In this document: in pieces, positions 11,715 to 27,555 of the stretch
Layout: every line of letters starts with the position of its first letter
Numbering within the stretch: the first letter of the stretch is position 1
Source of the DNA: Rhodopseudomonas sp. BAL398
GTDB taxonomy: Bacteria; Pseudomonadota; Alphaproteobacteria; Rhizobiales; Xanthobacteraceae
Length of the DNA stretch: 64,000 nt
Reading direction: 5' to 3'
Assembly (NCBI RefSeq): GCF_033001325.1
Contig: NZ_CP133111.1
Coordinates: 2,728,001 to 2,792,000 of the forward strand
Program-made: the position numbers and the translations under genes
Notes under the pieces: model-generated
Database searches by the model: none
The model's input: the letters and a program-made list of their open reading frames with translations, nothing else
What the model was told of the DNA's origin: nothing

Positions 11715-12374
11715 TCAGGCTGCGACCGTTGTTGACGATGACAGCGGGCCGTTGGCCGGTCCGCCGCTAGCCGGTTTGACCAAAGACACGGCGGAGGAGT
11801 CGTGCCGGCCCTTCAGCGCATCGGCGAGCTTGGCGGCGACCTCAGCCGCGTCCGGCACCGACATCAGCATCGGCTCGGGCCGTTGCAGCCGCCACGGGCG
11901 GATGTGGGGCCAGAGCAGCACCATGGAGACGCGATCGGTATCGATCAGCTGCAGCGGAATATCGCCGCTGCCGTCGCTCCTGGTCTTGAGCGCGGCGTTG
12001 CCGATCTTGCCGAGCGGGATGTTCATCGTCACCGGCAGCGCAACTCCGGACTGCAGGAGAATGCGCTTGTCGGTGATGGTGTAACAGGTGGCGCGCCGGA
12101 ACAGCCAGGCGAGCATGGCAAGCAATGCGATGCCGCCCAGCGTCAGCAGCAACGGCGCCAGCATGGACGCCGCCGCTTCGCTGATCGACTGGCCCGAAGA
12201 CCAGTTCGACCAGCCTTTCCACGACATCAGGAGGACCAGATAGATCAGGGCCTCCCTGATGTGAAAGGATCGGAACGCCAATCCTTTATAGGTCGGCTTC
12301 CCCTGCCAGATCACGCGTTCTCCTTCCGGCAAGGGTGAGGGAAGTTCACGAAACTGGCTGGGGGTCCGGGTCAT
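11715..12374 (-). CDS. puhB: PuhB, reaction-centre assembly membrane protein
   Basis: PH-domain-like membrane protein needed for reaction-centre assembly. The 219-residue product begins with a soluble segment containing LPEGERVIWQGKPTYKGLA, then has two to three hydrophobic helices (EALIYLVLLMSW, LAPLLLTLGGIALLAMLAWLF), then the bPH domain CYTITDKRILLQSG...VTMNIPLGKI. The start codon overlaps the puhA stop (ATGA). Confidence 0.92.
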   Translation of the reverse strand: MTRTPSQFRELPSPLPEGERVIWQGKPTYKGLAFRSFHIREALIYLVLLMSWKGWSNWSSGQSISEAAASMLAPLLLTLGGIALLAMLAWLFRRATCYTITDKRILLQSGVALPVTMNIPLGKIGNAALKTRSDGSGDIPLQLIDTDRVSMVLLWPHIRPWRLQRPEPMLMSVPDAAEVAAKLADALKGRHDSSAVSLVKPASGGPANGPLSSSTTVAA

Positions 12375-13141
12375 ACAATCGGCTCCTGACGCTGCGGCGT
12401 GGCGTAGAGGGTGCCAGCGCCGTAATAGGCGACGATCTTGTCTTCCTCGAGCTTAGTGACCTGGTCGGCCTTGGCCACACCCGGCGCGTCAGCGAACTGA
12501 CTGCCCAGGATGGCGTCGACCGAGACCTTGCCGAACGGGCGGTTGATCAGCGCGAACGGCACCGGCAGCAGGACCTTGCGCTTGCCCTTGCCCGAGGTCG
12601 TTTCGACTTCGAGATAGCGCAGCAACACTTCGGCACGATCGACCCAGGCATCTGTGACCACGCCGCCGACCACGCCGTCGGCCCCGATCACCTGCATGCC
12701 GACTGGATTCGGGTCGCGCGGATCGAGCGCGAAGCCCTTGGCGGCACGCATCGGAACGATCGCCGGAATGTTGTCCATGGTCAGTTCCGGAACGTCTTCG
12801 CGGGCCGCATAGGAGCCCGGTCCAACGCCGTCGGCGAACGGATTGCCGGTCGGCGCGAATGGTGCACCCGGCCACGGCGCGGTCGGCGCGACGGCGACGT
12901 CGGGACGATCGTTCCGGTGGTTCGGAACCGTCGCGGTATGACCGCCGCGCAGCAGATAGGTCTTCGGATCCGGGGGATTCGGAATGCCGATCTGGGTCAG
13001 GCGACCGCCGCCGGTATCCGATACCAGCGGATATCCTTCGCGCTTGTCTTCACGGCGCAGATAGAAAATCAAGGCCGCAAAAAAAATCCAAAATACGTAC
13101 AGTGTGACCTGTGCGACGTCCATATAGGCTCCGGCTTGCAT
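12371..13141 (-). CDS. puhA: Photosynthetic reaction centre H subunit
   Basis: H subunit caps the cytoplasmic face of the L/M core and guides proton uptake to QB. The 256 residues begin MQAGAYMDVAQVTLYVFWIFFAALIFYLRREDKREGYPL, the single transmembrane helix followed by the conserved RRExKREGYPL motif. The cytoplasmic PRC-barrel contains DPNPVGMQVIGADGVVGGVVTDAWVDRAE. ATG at 13141 follows an AAGGGG site. It is positioned between lhaA and puhB as in other purple bacteria. Confidence 0.98.
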   Translation of the reverse strand: MQAGAYMDVAQVTLYVFWIFFAALIFYLRREDKREGYPLVSDTGGGRLTQIGIPNPPDPKTYLLRGGHTATVPNHRNDRPDVAVAPTAPWPGAPFAPTGNPFADGVGPGSYAAREDVPELTMDNIPAIVPMRAAKGFALDPRDPNPVGMQVIGADGVVGGVVTDAWVDRAEVLLRYLEVETTSGKGKRKVLLPVPFALINRPFGKVSVDAILGSQFADAPGVAKADQVTKLEEDKIVAYYGAGTLYATPQRQEPIV

Positions 13142-13163
13142 GGGACCGACCCCTTCCTCGTTG

Positions 13164-14603
13164 TTAACCTGGAAATTCGGCTAGGCCGAATTTGGATGAA
13201 GATTGCGGGAAGCTCGTCTGTACTGAGCGCACGAGCGGACCGACCGCAACCAGCGTTGCGAACAGCAACGCGATCTCGATGTTGTAGACGACGCTGTATC
13301 CAGTCGACGGATCGGCGAGGACGCCGCCGAGCATCCCGTTGGCCGCCAGCGACGACACCGCGTCCCGAATGCCGCCGCCTAATAGAATTCCGCCACCTGC
13401 CGCGGTCGCCTGCGCGGCGCCCCACATGCCGAGTACCAGCCCGCTTTCGCCATTCCTGGCGATTGCCATCGCGGCGGTCAGCGTGCCGGCGGCGAACAGC
13501 CCGCCGCCCAAGCCGATCAGCGCCGTGCCAATCCTGAACAGCAGCACCGAGCCCGTCGCCCCGGCGATAATCACCGCGGCGAAAGCGAAAACACCCGCCA
13601 CCGCGCCGAGCCCGGCGATGCGGTAGGGATCGGCATTGCGTCCCAACGACCTGGCCGCAAGGCCAAACCCGGCCAGCGTTCCCAGTGCGAAGAAAGCCGT
13701 CAGCGCAGTGGTCTGACCGACCGACAGTTTCAGGATTTCGGCGCCATAGGGCTCAAGCAGAATGTCCTGCATCGAGAAGCCGGCGGTGCCCAGCGCGACC
13801 GCGACCAGAATCCGGATCGAGCCGCCGGCAGCCCGGAACTTGTCCCAGGACTGCCTGAATTGCGGCCGCTCGCGCTTGGCCGAGGTCAGCGCCGGGTTAC
13901 GGGCTTCCTGCTTCCATAGCGCGGCAATATTCAGCAACATCTGGGTGACGGCGACGCCCTGGATCACCTGAATGAGCCGCATCTCGCTGAAGTTTCGCAG
14001 CAACTCGCTGAAGATCAACGCGCTGCCGGTCATCCCGACCAGCAGCATGACATACAGGAACGCCACCACGCGGGGACGCGCGTCCTCCGGCGCGATATCT
14101 GTCGCCAGCGCCAGGCCCGCGGTCTGGGTCGTATGCATCCCCGCGCCGACCATCAGAAACGCCAGCGCCGCGCCCAATTTTCCATAGATCGGCGGCCATT
14201 CGCCGGTGCCGGAGCCCGACAGCAGCAGCAGCGCGAATGGCATGATCGCGAAGCCGCCGAATTGCAGCAGCGTGCCGAGCCAGATATAGGGCACCCGGCG
14301 CCAACCCAGCACCGAGCGATGATTGTCCGACTTATATCCGATCAGCACCCGGAACGGCGCGAACACCAGCGGCAATGATACGATCAGCGACACCAGCAGC
14401 GTCGAGACGCCGAGTTCGACGATCATCACCCGATTCAGCGTGCCGTTCAGCAGCACGATGGAGATCCCGACCGATACCTGAAACAGCGACAGCCGCAGCA
14501 GACGCCCGAGCGGAAGCTCTTTCGTCGCCGCATCGGCAAACGGCAGAAAGCGGGTCCCCAACCGCATCCAGCCCTTTGTAAAGGTCGCTGCCATCTGGCT
14601 CAT
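13164..14603 (-). CDS. lhaA: LhaA, PucC-family LH1 assembly transporter-like protein
   Basis: MFS-type (BCD family) membrane protein required for LH1 assembly. The real start is ATG 14603 (MSQMAATFTKGWMRLG), which overlaps the bchM stop (ATGA); the open frame extends upstream but only as a shadow of bchM. The 479 residues show about 12 hydrophobic segments and the family motifs LNGTLNRVMIVELGVSTLLVS, PFRVLIGYKSDNHRS, GRRVPYIWLG-like (WRRVPYIWLGT), DIAPEDARPRVVA and GFSMQDILLEPYG. It lies just upstream of puhA, the diagnostic lhaA position. Confidence 0.94.
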   Translation of the reverse strand: MSQMAATFTKGWMRLGTRFLPFADAATKELPLGRLLRLSLFQVSVGISIVLLNGTLNRVMIVELGVSTLLVSLIVSLPLVFAPFRVLIGYKSDNHRSVLGWRRVPYIWLGTLLQFGGFAIMPFALLLLSGSGTGEWPPIYGKLGAALAFLMVGAGMHTTQTAGLALATDIAPEDARPRVVAFLYVMLLVGMTGSALIFSELLRNFSEMRLIQVIQGVAVTQMLLNIAALWKQEARNPALTSAKRERPQFRQSWDKFRAAGGSIRILVAVALGTAGFSMQDILLEPYGAEILKLSVGQTTALTAFFALGTLAGFGLAARSLGRNADPYRIAGLGAVAGVFAFAAVIIAGATGSVLLFRIGTALIGLGGGLFAAGTLTAAMAIARNGESGLVLGMWGAAQATAAGGGILLGGGIRDAVSSLAANGMLGGVLADPSTGYSVVYNIEIALLFATLVAVGPLVRSVQTSFPQSSSKFGLAEFPG

Positions 14604-15300
14604 CGTGGAATGATCTCCAGAGCCTGTGAGGTGTAGAAGCCGCTCGACACCCGATGGGTGCGGCCGACCTGCCACCGCTGCAGCGCCGGATCGGACGTCA
14701 GCAGCCGCCGCAATTTCTGCTCGCCGACCGGTTCGATCGCCGGTGCGCGGTCGCCGCGCGGGAAGAAGCCGCCGACGAAATGCATCAGCGCCAGCGCCGG
14801 GGTCTTGGGCGCGAAGGTCACCACCAGCGAGCGCCGGGTACGCGACGCCAGACCTGCCATGATCCGGCAGATATCCTGCGGCAAATAATGGATCAACGAA
14901 TCCATCGCCACGACGAAATCGAATTCGCCGAGCTTGGGATCGAGCATGTCGCCCGAGGTGAAATCGATCTTCGACGGATCGATATCGGGGGGCAGCCGCT
15001 CGCGCGCCACCGCGACCAGCGTCGGCGACAGATCGATGGCGACGACATCGGCCCCGCGCCGCGCCGCCTCGATCGACAGCGCGCCGGTGCCGCAACCGGC
15101 ATCCAGCAATCGCATCCCATTCATGTCTGCCGGCAGCCAGGACAGCAGCGTATTGCGCATCTCGTCGCGGCCGGCCCGCACCGTGGCGCGGATCCCGCTG
15201 ACCGGCGCGTCGGAGGTCAGCTTGGCCCAATTGTCGGCCGCGGTGCGGTCGAAATAGGTCTCAAGCTCTCCCCGCCGTTCGATATAACTACCCACTGCCA

Positions 15301-15301
<1 letters not shown>
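14600..15301 (-). CDS. bchM: Mg-protoporphyrin IX O-methyltransferase
   Basis: Methylates the C13 propionate of Mg-protoporphyrin IX with SAM. The 233-residue protein has a class I methyltransferase fold: motif I LLDAGCGTGALSIEAARRGADVVAIDLS, then DMLDPKLGEFDFVVAMDSLIHY. The N-terminus (SYIERRGELETYFDRTAADNW) is typical of BchM. ATG at 15301 shares one base with the bchL stop; a TTG one codon upstream is less likely. Confidence 0.95.
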
Positions 15302-19962
<4,661 letters not shown>

Positions 19963-19988
<26 letters not shown>

Positions 19989-21564
19989 CGTACAAGGTCT
20001 CGACTGTTATGGTGGCGACGCCATTTTCGTTGGCGAATCGCTCGGTATTCCGACGGGCCTTGCCCCGCACGAAGAACGGGATCTTGTGGAGTTCTTTCTC
20101 GGCATCGGCGGCCCACACCGCTGCCGTCGTCGTGGTCGTGGTCTCCGTGGTGGCCGCAACCGGCGCGGCGGCCGGCGCGAGGGTTTCGGCGGGATTGTCC
20201 GCGATGGGCGCGGCGTGTCCGGTGCCGAGATGCGACGGCATGGCGCCGTCCTTGAATTCGAAATCGTCCTTGAACATCGCCAGCAGATGTTCTTCCAGGC
20301 CCATCATCAGCGGGTGGACCCAGGTGTCGAAGATCACATTGGCGCCTTCGAAGCCCATCTGCGGCGCGTAGCGCGCCGGGAAATCCTGCACATGCACCGG
20401 CGCCGAGATCACCGCGCAGGGCACGCCCAGCCGCTTGGCGATGTGGCGCTCCATCTGGGTGCCAAGCACCAGTTCCGGATGCAGCTCGGCGACCTTGGAC
20501 TCGACCTCGAGATAGTCGTCGGTGATCAGCGGCTCGACGTCGTAGAGCTTGGCGGCCTCGCGGATCTCGCGGGCGAATTCGCGGCTATAGGTGCCGAGCC
20601 CGACCACCTTGAAGCCGAGTTCTTCCGACGCGATCCGCGCCGCCGCCACCGCATGGGTGGCGTCGCCGAAAATGAACACCCGCTTGTTGGTGAGATAAGT
20701 CGAGTCGACCGAATGCGAGTACCACGGCAGCCGGGTCGCGGCCGCCTTCAGCACCGGCGCGGGATCGACACCGGCCAGCGCCGCCACTTCGGCGATGAAG
20801 TCCTTGGTGGCGGAGACGCCGATCGGAATGGTCTTGGTGAAGGGCTGATGGAAAATCCGCTGCAGCCAGGACGCCGCCTGCCCGGCGATCTCCGGATACA
20901 TCACGACGTTGAAATCGGCATCGCCGAGCCGCGCCAGATCCGCCGGCGTCGAGCCCATCGGCGCGGTCACATTGATGTCGATGCCGAGCTGGCCGAGCAG
21001 CCTGGTGATTTCGATAATGTCGTCGCGATGCCGGAAGCCGAGCGCGGTGGGGCCGAGCAGATTGCAGCGCGGCCGCACGCCGGGCGCGCGCTCCGCACGC
21101 TTGGTGCCGGGCGCCGGCGCCGACGGGCCAGCCAGCGCGCGCACCAATTGATAGAACGTCTCCGCGGCGCCCCAATTCTCCTTGCGCTGATAGGCCGGCA
21201 GATCGATCGCCACCACCGGGATCGGCAGTTTGAGCGCCCGCGCCAGCCCGCCCGGATCGTCCTGGATCAGCGAGCCGGTGCAGGATGCGCCGACGATCAT
21301 CGCCTGCGGCTGGAACCGGTCATAGGCATTCTGCGCGGCGGTCTTGAACAATTCGGCGGTATCGCCGCCGAGGTTGCGCGCGGCGAAGGTGGTGTAGGTC
21401 ACCGGCGGCCGGCGGTCGCGCCGCTCGATCATGGTGAACAGCAGATCCGCATAGGTATCGCCCTGCGGCGCGTGCAGCACGTAGTGCAGGCCTTCCATGC
21501 CGGTGGCGACGCGCATCGCGCCGACATGGGGTGGTCCCTCATAGGTCCAGACGGTGAGCTGCAT
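19963..21564 (-). CDS. bchB: Protochlorophyllide reductase subunit B
   Basis: Catalytic component with BchN of the nitrogenase-like dark protochlorophyllide reductase. The 533-residue protein begins [49 protein letters not shown], with conserved [16 protein letters not shown] (cluster cysteine region) and [25 protein letters not shown]. The C-terminal DUF-like tail ([20 protein letters not shown]) is separated by an Ala/Thr-rich linker of about 45 residues. It begins one base after bchN ends. Confidence 0.97.
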
Positions 21565-21565
21565 C

Positions 21566-23550
<1,985 letters not shown>

Positions 23551-23682
23551 CGCGCCACTCCCTATGTGCGGGCTTGATCCACAAAGGCTAAACTCCGTTC
23601 ACCTGACTGTCAACCAAACCATACGTAAATTAAACTTGACGGTTAGCTGGGGCTGGGGTCTTAACTTCGGAGGAGTACCCAG
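23551..23682. promoter_or_regulatory. Divergent bchF-ppaA promoter region
   Basis: A 132-bp gap between divergently transcribed bchF and ppaA, AT-richer than its surroundings. A near-consensus PpsR site TGT-N12-ACG lies at 23608-23625 (TGTCAACCAAACCATACG). A GGAGGAG ribosome site for ppaA is at about 23669-23675. Regulation of both directions by PpsR and its antirepressor PpaA is inferred from these sites and family knowledge. Confidence 0.6.
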
Positions 23683-24591
23683 ATGGGCGATTTGCATGAT
23701 CACGCGCAGTTGGCGGACATCACTCAGGACGGCGGCATCCCCAGCAGTCGACCCGGACGTGCATTCCCCGAACCGATCTGGCGACTTCACCCGCCTCTGA
23801 GTGCCACCGGCATGGTCCGGGCCCTCAAGACCCAGATCATTCCGAAGATTGCGCTCGCGCTTCGCACCCGGCCATCGCGACAGGACGAAATGCCCCCGGA
23901 TCAACACTTGGCGTCAAACGATCAACCGTTGACTACAGAATTGGAAGAGTTCGTCAGCTTGGTCTTGGGTAACGACGAGGACGCTGCCCGCGCCTATGTC
24001 GAGAGTCTCAGAGCGCGGGGCGAGTCGACCGATTCGATCCTGCTCAACCTGTTGGCTCCGGTGGCGCGCCAGCTCGGCGAGATGTGGGAGACCGACCACA
24101 CCGACTTCGCCAATGTCACGCTCGGTGTCAGCCGTATGCAGCGAATCATGCGCCAACTGAGCGAGTCCTTTTCGCAGCCCGATCATGCGATCGGCGGTGG
24201 CTCCCTGCTACTGACAACCATTCCGGGCGAGCAGCACAGTTTCGGAATGTCGATGGTCGCCGAATTCTTCCGCCGCGAAGGCTGGAACATCGCGATCGGC
24301 CCATTCGCATCGCACCTCGAACTCACCTCTTTGGTCCAGGAGCGGTGGTTCGACGTGGTCGGCTTTTCAATCACCAGCGACCGACGACTCGACGAGCTGA
24401 AGCGGGATATCCAGACAATCCGCCGCGATTCCCGCAACCGCCATGTCGCGATCATGATCGGCGGTCCGATGGTGGCCCGCCTGCCCGAACTCGGGACCGC
24501 GATGGGAGCCGACATGACGTCGGTGGATGCGTCGACCGCGCCGCGACAAGCCCGCGAGCTCGTGATGGTGATGAAGAAGGACCACAGCTGA
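23683..24591 (+). CDS. ppaA: PpaA/AerR-type B12-binding photosynthesis regulator
   Basis: Cobalamin-dependent regulator that modulates PpsR/CrtJ and so links light and oxygen to photosystem genes. The 302-residue protein has a helical SCHIC/B12-2-like half (residues about 85-165, LGNDEDAARAYVESLRARGES, GEMWETDHTDFANVTLGVSRMQ) and a Rossmann B12-binding half (LLLTTIPGEQHSFGMSMVAEFFRREGW, VGFSITSDRRLDELK, VAIMIGGP). His185 in GEQHSFG occupies the position of the B12-coordinating histidine in AerR. The N-terminal 80 residues are poorly conserved in character. Confidence 0.9.
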   Translation: MGDLHDHAQLADITQDGGIPSSRPGRAFPEPIWRLHPPLSATGMVRALKTQIIPKIALALRTRPSRQDEMPPDQHLASNDQPLTTELEEFVSLVLGNDEDAARAYVESLRARGESTDSILLNLLAPVARQLGEMWETDHTDFANVTLGVSRMQRIMRQLSESFSQPDHAIGGGSLLLTTIPGEQHSFGMSMVAEFFRREGWNIAIGPFASHLELTSLVQERWFDVVGFSITSDRRLDELKRDIQTIRRDSRNRHVAIMIGGPMVARLPELGTAMGADMTSVDASTAPRQARELVMVMKKDHS

Positions 24592-24667
24592 AGGCCCGGA
24601 GAAACCAGCTCGCCCCGGCCGACAATCTGCTACGGTGTCGCGTTGACTAAACTCGGGGGCTGCGCGA

Positions 24668-25357
24668 ATGGCGGTTGGATCGGTAAACGGCGTGGCGCCA
24701 GCCAGCGTCGTCAGTGCACTTTACCTGCGGACAAAGGCCCTCCACCTCGAAGCCGAAAAATCCGGAATCATTTCGGACATCCTGCATGGCGCGGCGAGCC
24801 GCGAAAGCTACGCGCTGCTGCTGCGCAATCTGCACGCCGCCTATCGCGAGATCGAAGCCGGAATCGCGCGACATCGCGACTCCCGCGGACTTGCCCCGCT
24901 GGCGGCCTATAAGCTCGACCGGACCTCGGCGATTGAATCCGATCTGACGGCGCTGTGCGGCGCCGACTGGGCCCGCACGATCCCGCTGCTGCCGACGGGC
25001 GAGGCTTACGCCCGCCGCGTCGCCGAGGTGGCCCAGGGCGACGGCGCCAGACTGATCGCCCACGCCTATACGCGCTATCTCGGCGACCTCAACGGCGGTT
25101 CGCTGCTGGCGCGGCTGCTCGCCAAGACGCTCGGCATGCAGCCCGACGAATTGTCGCTGTACGACTTCTCTGGCGTTTCCGATCCGGCCACCTTGAAGAA
25201 CGACTATCGTCAGGCGCTCGAGCAGGCCGGCGCGGCGGCCGCCGATCCCGGCGCGATCATCGAGGAAGGCGCGCTGGCATTTTCACTCAACATCGCGCTG
25301 TCGGTTGCCGTGCAACTCCAAGCTCAGACCGGCGCCACGGCCCTGCACGCGCAATAG
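24668..25357 (+). CDS. hmuO: Heme oxygenase (biliverdin-producing)
   Basis: Opens heme to biliverdin IX alpha, the chromophore of bacteriophytochromes. The 229-residue all-helical protein has the proximal-His helix LRTKALHLEAEKSG (His26) and the distal-helix signature YTRYLGDLNGGSLLARLL, matching the heme oxygenase RYLGDLxGG motif. It converges on bphP with 13 bp between stop codons. The context makes chromophore supply for the adjacent phytochrome its likely role. The symbol hmuO is a family name; no iron-uptake genes are nearby. Confidence 0.9.
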   Translation: MAVGSVNGVAPASVVSALYLRTKALHLEAEKSGIISDILHGAASRESYALLLRNLHAAYREIEAGIARHRDSRGLAPLAAYKLDRTSAIESDLTALCGADWARTIPLLPTGEAYARRVAEVAQGDGARLIAHAYTRYLGDLNGGSLLARLLAKTLGMQPDELSLYDFSGVSDPATLKNDYRQALEQAGAAAADPGAIIEEGALAFSLNIALSVAVQLQAQTGATALHAQ

Positions 25358-25370
25358 GCCGCCGAGATCG

Positions 25371-27554
25371 CTATTTTTGGCTGTTGTCGTCATCGCGGGT
25401 ACGCGACGAGTGCCAGATCAGCTGTTCGAGCAGCTCCGCGGTCCGCAAGGTCGAGTTGCGCACGCCTTCGAGCATCTCGGCGATCCGGCCGGTCTCGACC
25501 CCATAGGTGATTTCCAGCGCCGCCAACTGGGCGTTCTCGACCACTGCGGACAGCAGGTTTTGATAGACGAGGTCGGTCTTCGAATCGAGGCGCACGCTAT
25601 TGATGCGGTGGCTCTTGATGATGCCTTCTTGAAACCGGCTGCGCGCGGCCTCGGCCGCCTTGCGGTCGGTGATGTCGGTGAAGATCAGCACAAATCCCAA
25701 CACGCGGTCTTGCGCCGGCAACACCGGATCGGCCCGCACCATCAGCGGCCGCACCTCGTTGTTGACGCCGCGCAGCAGCAACTCGCCGCGCCAGGCGCGG
25801 CGCTGGTTGAGCAACTCGCCGATATTGCGCAGAAAGTCGTATGGCTCGTGAAACGCATCCGCCAGATCGTCGAGCCGAACCGGGACCGCATGGCCCTGCG
25901 GCAGCAAGGCGGTGAAGGCCTGGTTGATCAGAAGGATCTTGCCGTCGATGTCGGCGATGATGATCGGCTGTGCGGCGATTCGCACATGCCGGCTGAACTG
26001 CTCCAACTGGTCCTGCGCGATCAGGGTGCGCACCGCGCGAAACTGCAGAACGATATCGGCAACCGTGCGTCCGATCAGCCGCGCCGCGGCGAGGTCCGAA
26101 GGCGTCCACGGGTCGGACGTGCCCTCGACCAGCTGATGCCATTGCGCGAAGGAGCGCCGCGGCGACAGGTCGGACGGATTGTCGCCGATCATAAACGGCT
26201 TCAGCGGGTCGCCGCCCCAGGTGACGGTGTGAATTCGCTCGGGTCGAAACCAGATCAGATATTCACCCGAATTGTTCGAAATCGGCGTCGCGACGATTCC
26301 GCTGGCGACCCTGGTCAGTGCGGAAAATTCCGGGACCTCGATGCCCAGCGATGCGGTGCTGACCAACGCCGCCCTGTTGCCGCGGTCGAGCCAGGCGCTT
26401 AGTTCGCGGATCTCCTGAGTGCCGGGAACCTCGCCCGCCGTCCTGACCTGCCCCTCATAGACCAGCGCGCAGCCGCTGGCATTGAGCGGCTGAAGGATCG
26501 ACTGCGAACCGTCGAAGATCGCCGCCCGCCAATCGCCTTCGCGTGATATCGCCTCGATCATCCGCTGCTCGAGTCGCTGCACGAACAAATCCGACTGGCT
26601 CTGCGCGAAACTCTCCAGCGCCGCGATCCGGGTGGCGATCGCCTCGGCCAGCAGCTCGCAGACCGCCCGGGTCTCGAAATGGATGAAGCGCGGCTGATAA
26701 TGGTGACAGGCGATCAGCCCCCACAATTTCCCGCCGACCACGAGCGACACCACCAGCGTCGCGCAGACGCCCATGTTCTTCAAATATTGCAGGTGAATCG
26801 GCGACATGCTGCGCAGGAAGCACAGCGACATATCGAGATCGCGCCCGGTCAGCGGCGACAGCCGCGGTTCGAGCGGCACCGGCTCATAGGCGACATTGAC
26901 CAGAACCCGGACCCGGGTGCGTTCGTAAAGCCGCCGCGCCATTTGCGGGATGTCGGTCGCCGGATAACGATTGCCCAGAAAGGCCTCGAGTTCGGGTCTG
27001 CGGCGCTCGGAGAACACCTCGCCGTGCCCCTCTTCGTCAAACCGGTACACCATCACACGATCGTAGCCGGCGCGAGCCTGGAACAGCGCCGCGGCCTCGT
27101 CGCACAACGCGCGCAGCGAGTTCGCGGTGCGGATTTTTTCCAGCGCGTCGTCGACCTGGGTCGATGACAGATCGATCGATGGTCCGGCCCGTTCGAGCTC
27201 GATGATCAAGCCGCCCTCGGGCGGGCGATGCAGCAAGCCGTCGAATTCGGCACTCGGATTGCCGATCCGGCATCGCACCGCGATCGGCAGACCTTCCGAG
27301 GTGGGATCGAGATGCGGCAGGATGCGCATCAGCAGGTCGCCGTCGATTTCGGCAAGCAGCATGCCGATCACCTTGTCGAGGTTCAGGAACGCGGCGGCGT
27401 TGGCGCTGGCCTGGATGACGCGATGTTCGGGCTCGTTGATGACGAGCAGGGTCCCATGCGGCTGAATCGAGCCGGCAAGGTGAATCTCTTCCCGTTCGCA
27501 GTTCGAAAGGTCGGCTTTTCCGAACGCCGGGGTCGGTTGGACAGATATTGCCAA
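25371..27554 (-). CDS. bphP: Bacteriophytochrome without histidine kinase domain
   Basis: Red/far-red photoreceptor expected to relieve PpsR repression. The 727 residues show a PAS domain with the biliverdin-attaching Cys19 (DLSNCEREEIHLAGSIQPHG), a GAF domain with the PATDIP motif (Asp201), a PHY domain to about residue 510, a PAS/S-box at about 530-655 and a short helical C-terminus (from TYGVETGRIAEMLEG). No H-box or ATPase domain is present, as in the Bradyrhizobium ORS278 / R. palustris PpsR-linked type. Start is TTG, one base after the ppsR stop and preceded by GAGGA; no later Met keeps Cys19, so TTG is the likely start. Confidence 0.94.
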   Translation of the reverse strand: MAISVQPTPAFGKADLSNCEREEIHLAGSIQPHGTLLVINEPEHRVIQASANAAAFLNLDKVIGMLLAEIDGDLLMRILPHLDPTSEGLPIAVRCRIGNPSAEFDGLLHRPPEGGLIIELERAGPSIDLSSTQVDDALEKIRTANSLRALCDEAAALFQARAGYDRVMVYRFDEEGHGEVFSERRRPELEAFLGNRYPATDIPQMARRLYERTRVRVLVNVAYEPVPLEPRLSPLTGRDLDMSLCFLRSMSPIHLQYLKNMGVCATLVVSLVVGGKLWGLIACHHYQPRFIHFETRAVCELLAEAIATRIAALESFAQSQSDLFVQRLEQRMIEAISREGDWRAAIFDGSQSILQPLNASGCALVYEGQVRTAGEVPGTQEIRELSAWLDRGNRAALVSTASLGIEVPEFSALTRVASGIVATPISNNSGEYLIWFRPERIHTVTWGGDPLKPFMIGDNPSDLSPRRSFAQWHQLVEGTSDPWTPSDLAAARLIGRTVADIVLQFRAVRTLIAQDQLEQFSRHVRIAAQPIIIADIDGKILLINQAFTALLPQGHAVPVRLDDLADAFHEPYDFLRNIGELLNQRRAWRGELLLRGVNNEVRPLMVRADPVLPAQDRVLGFVLIFTDITDRKAAEAARSRFQEGIIKSHRINSVRLDSKTDLVYQNLLSAVVENAQLAALEITYGVETGRIAEMLEGVRNSTLRTAELLEQLIWHSSRTRDDDNSQK

Positions 27555-27555
27555 C

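Noticed and set aside
13164-15230. A 688-residue start for lhaA
   Set aside because: The upstream part is bchM read in another frame; ATG 14603 overlaps the bchM stop and begins the family sequence.
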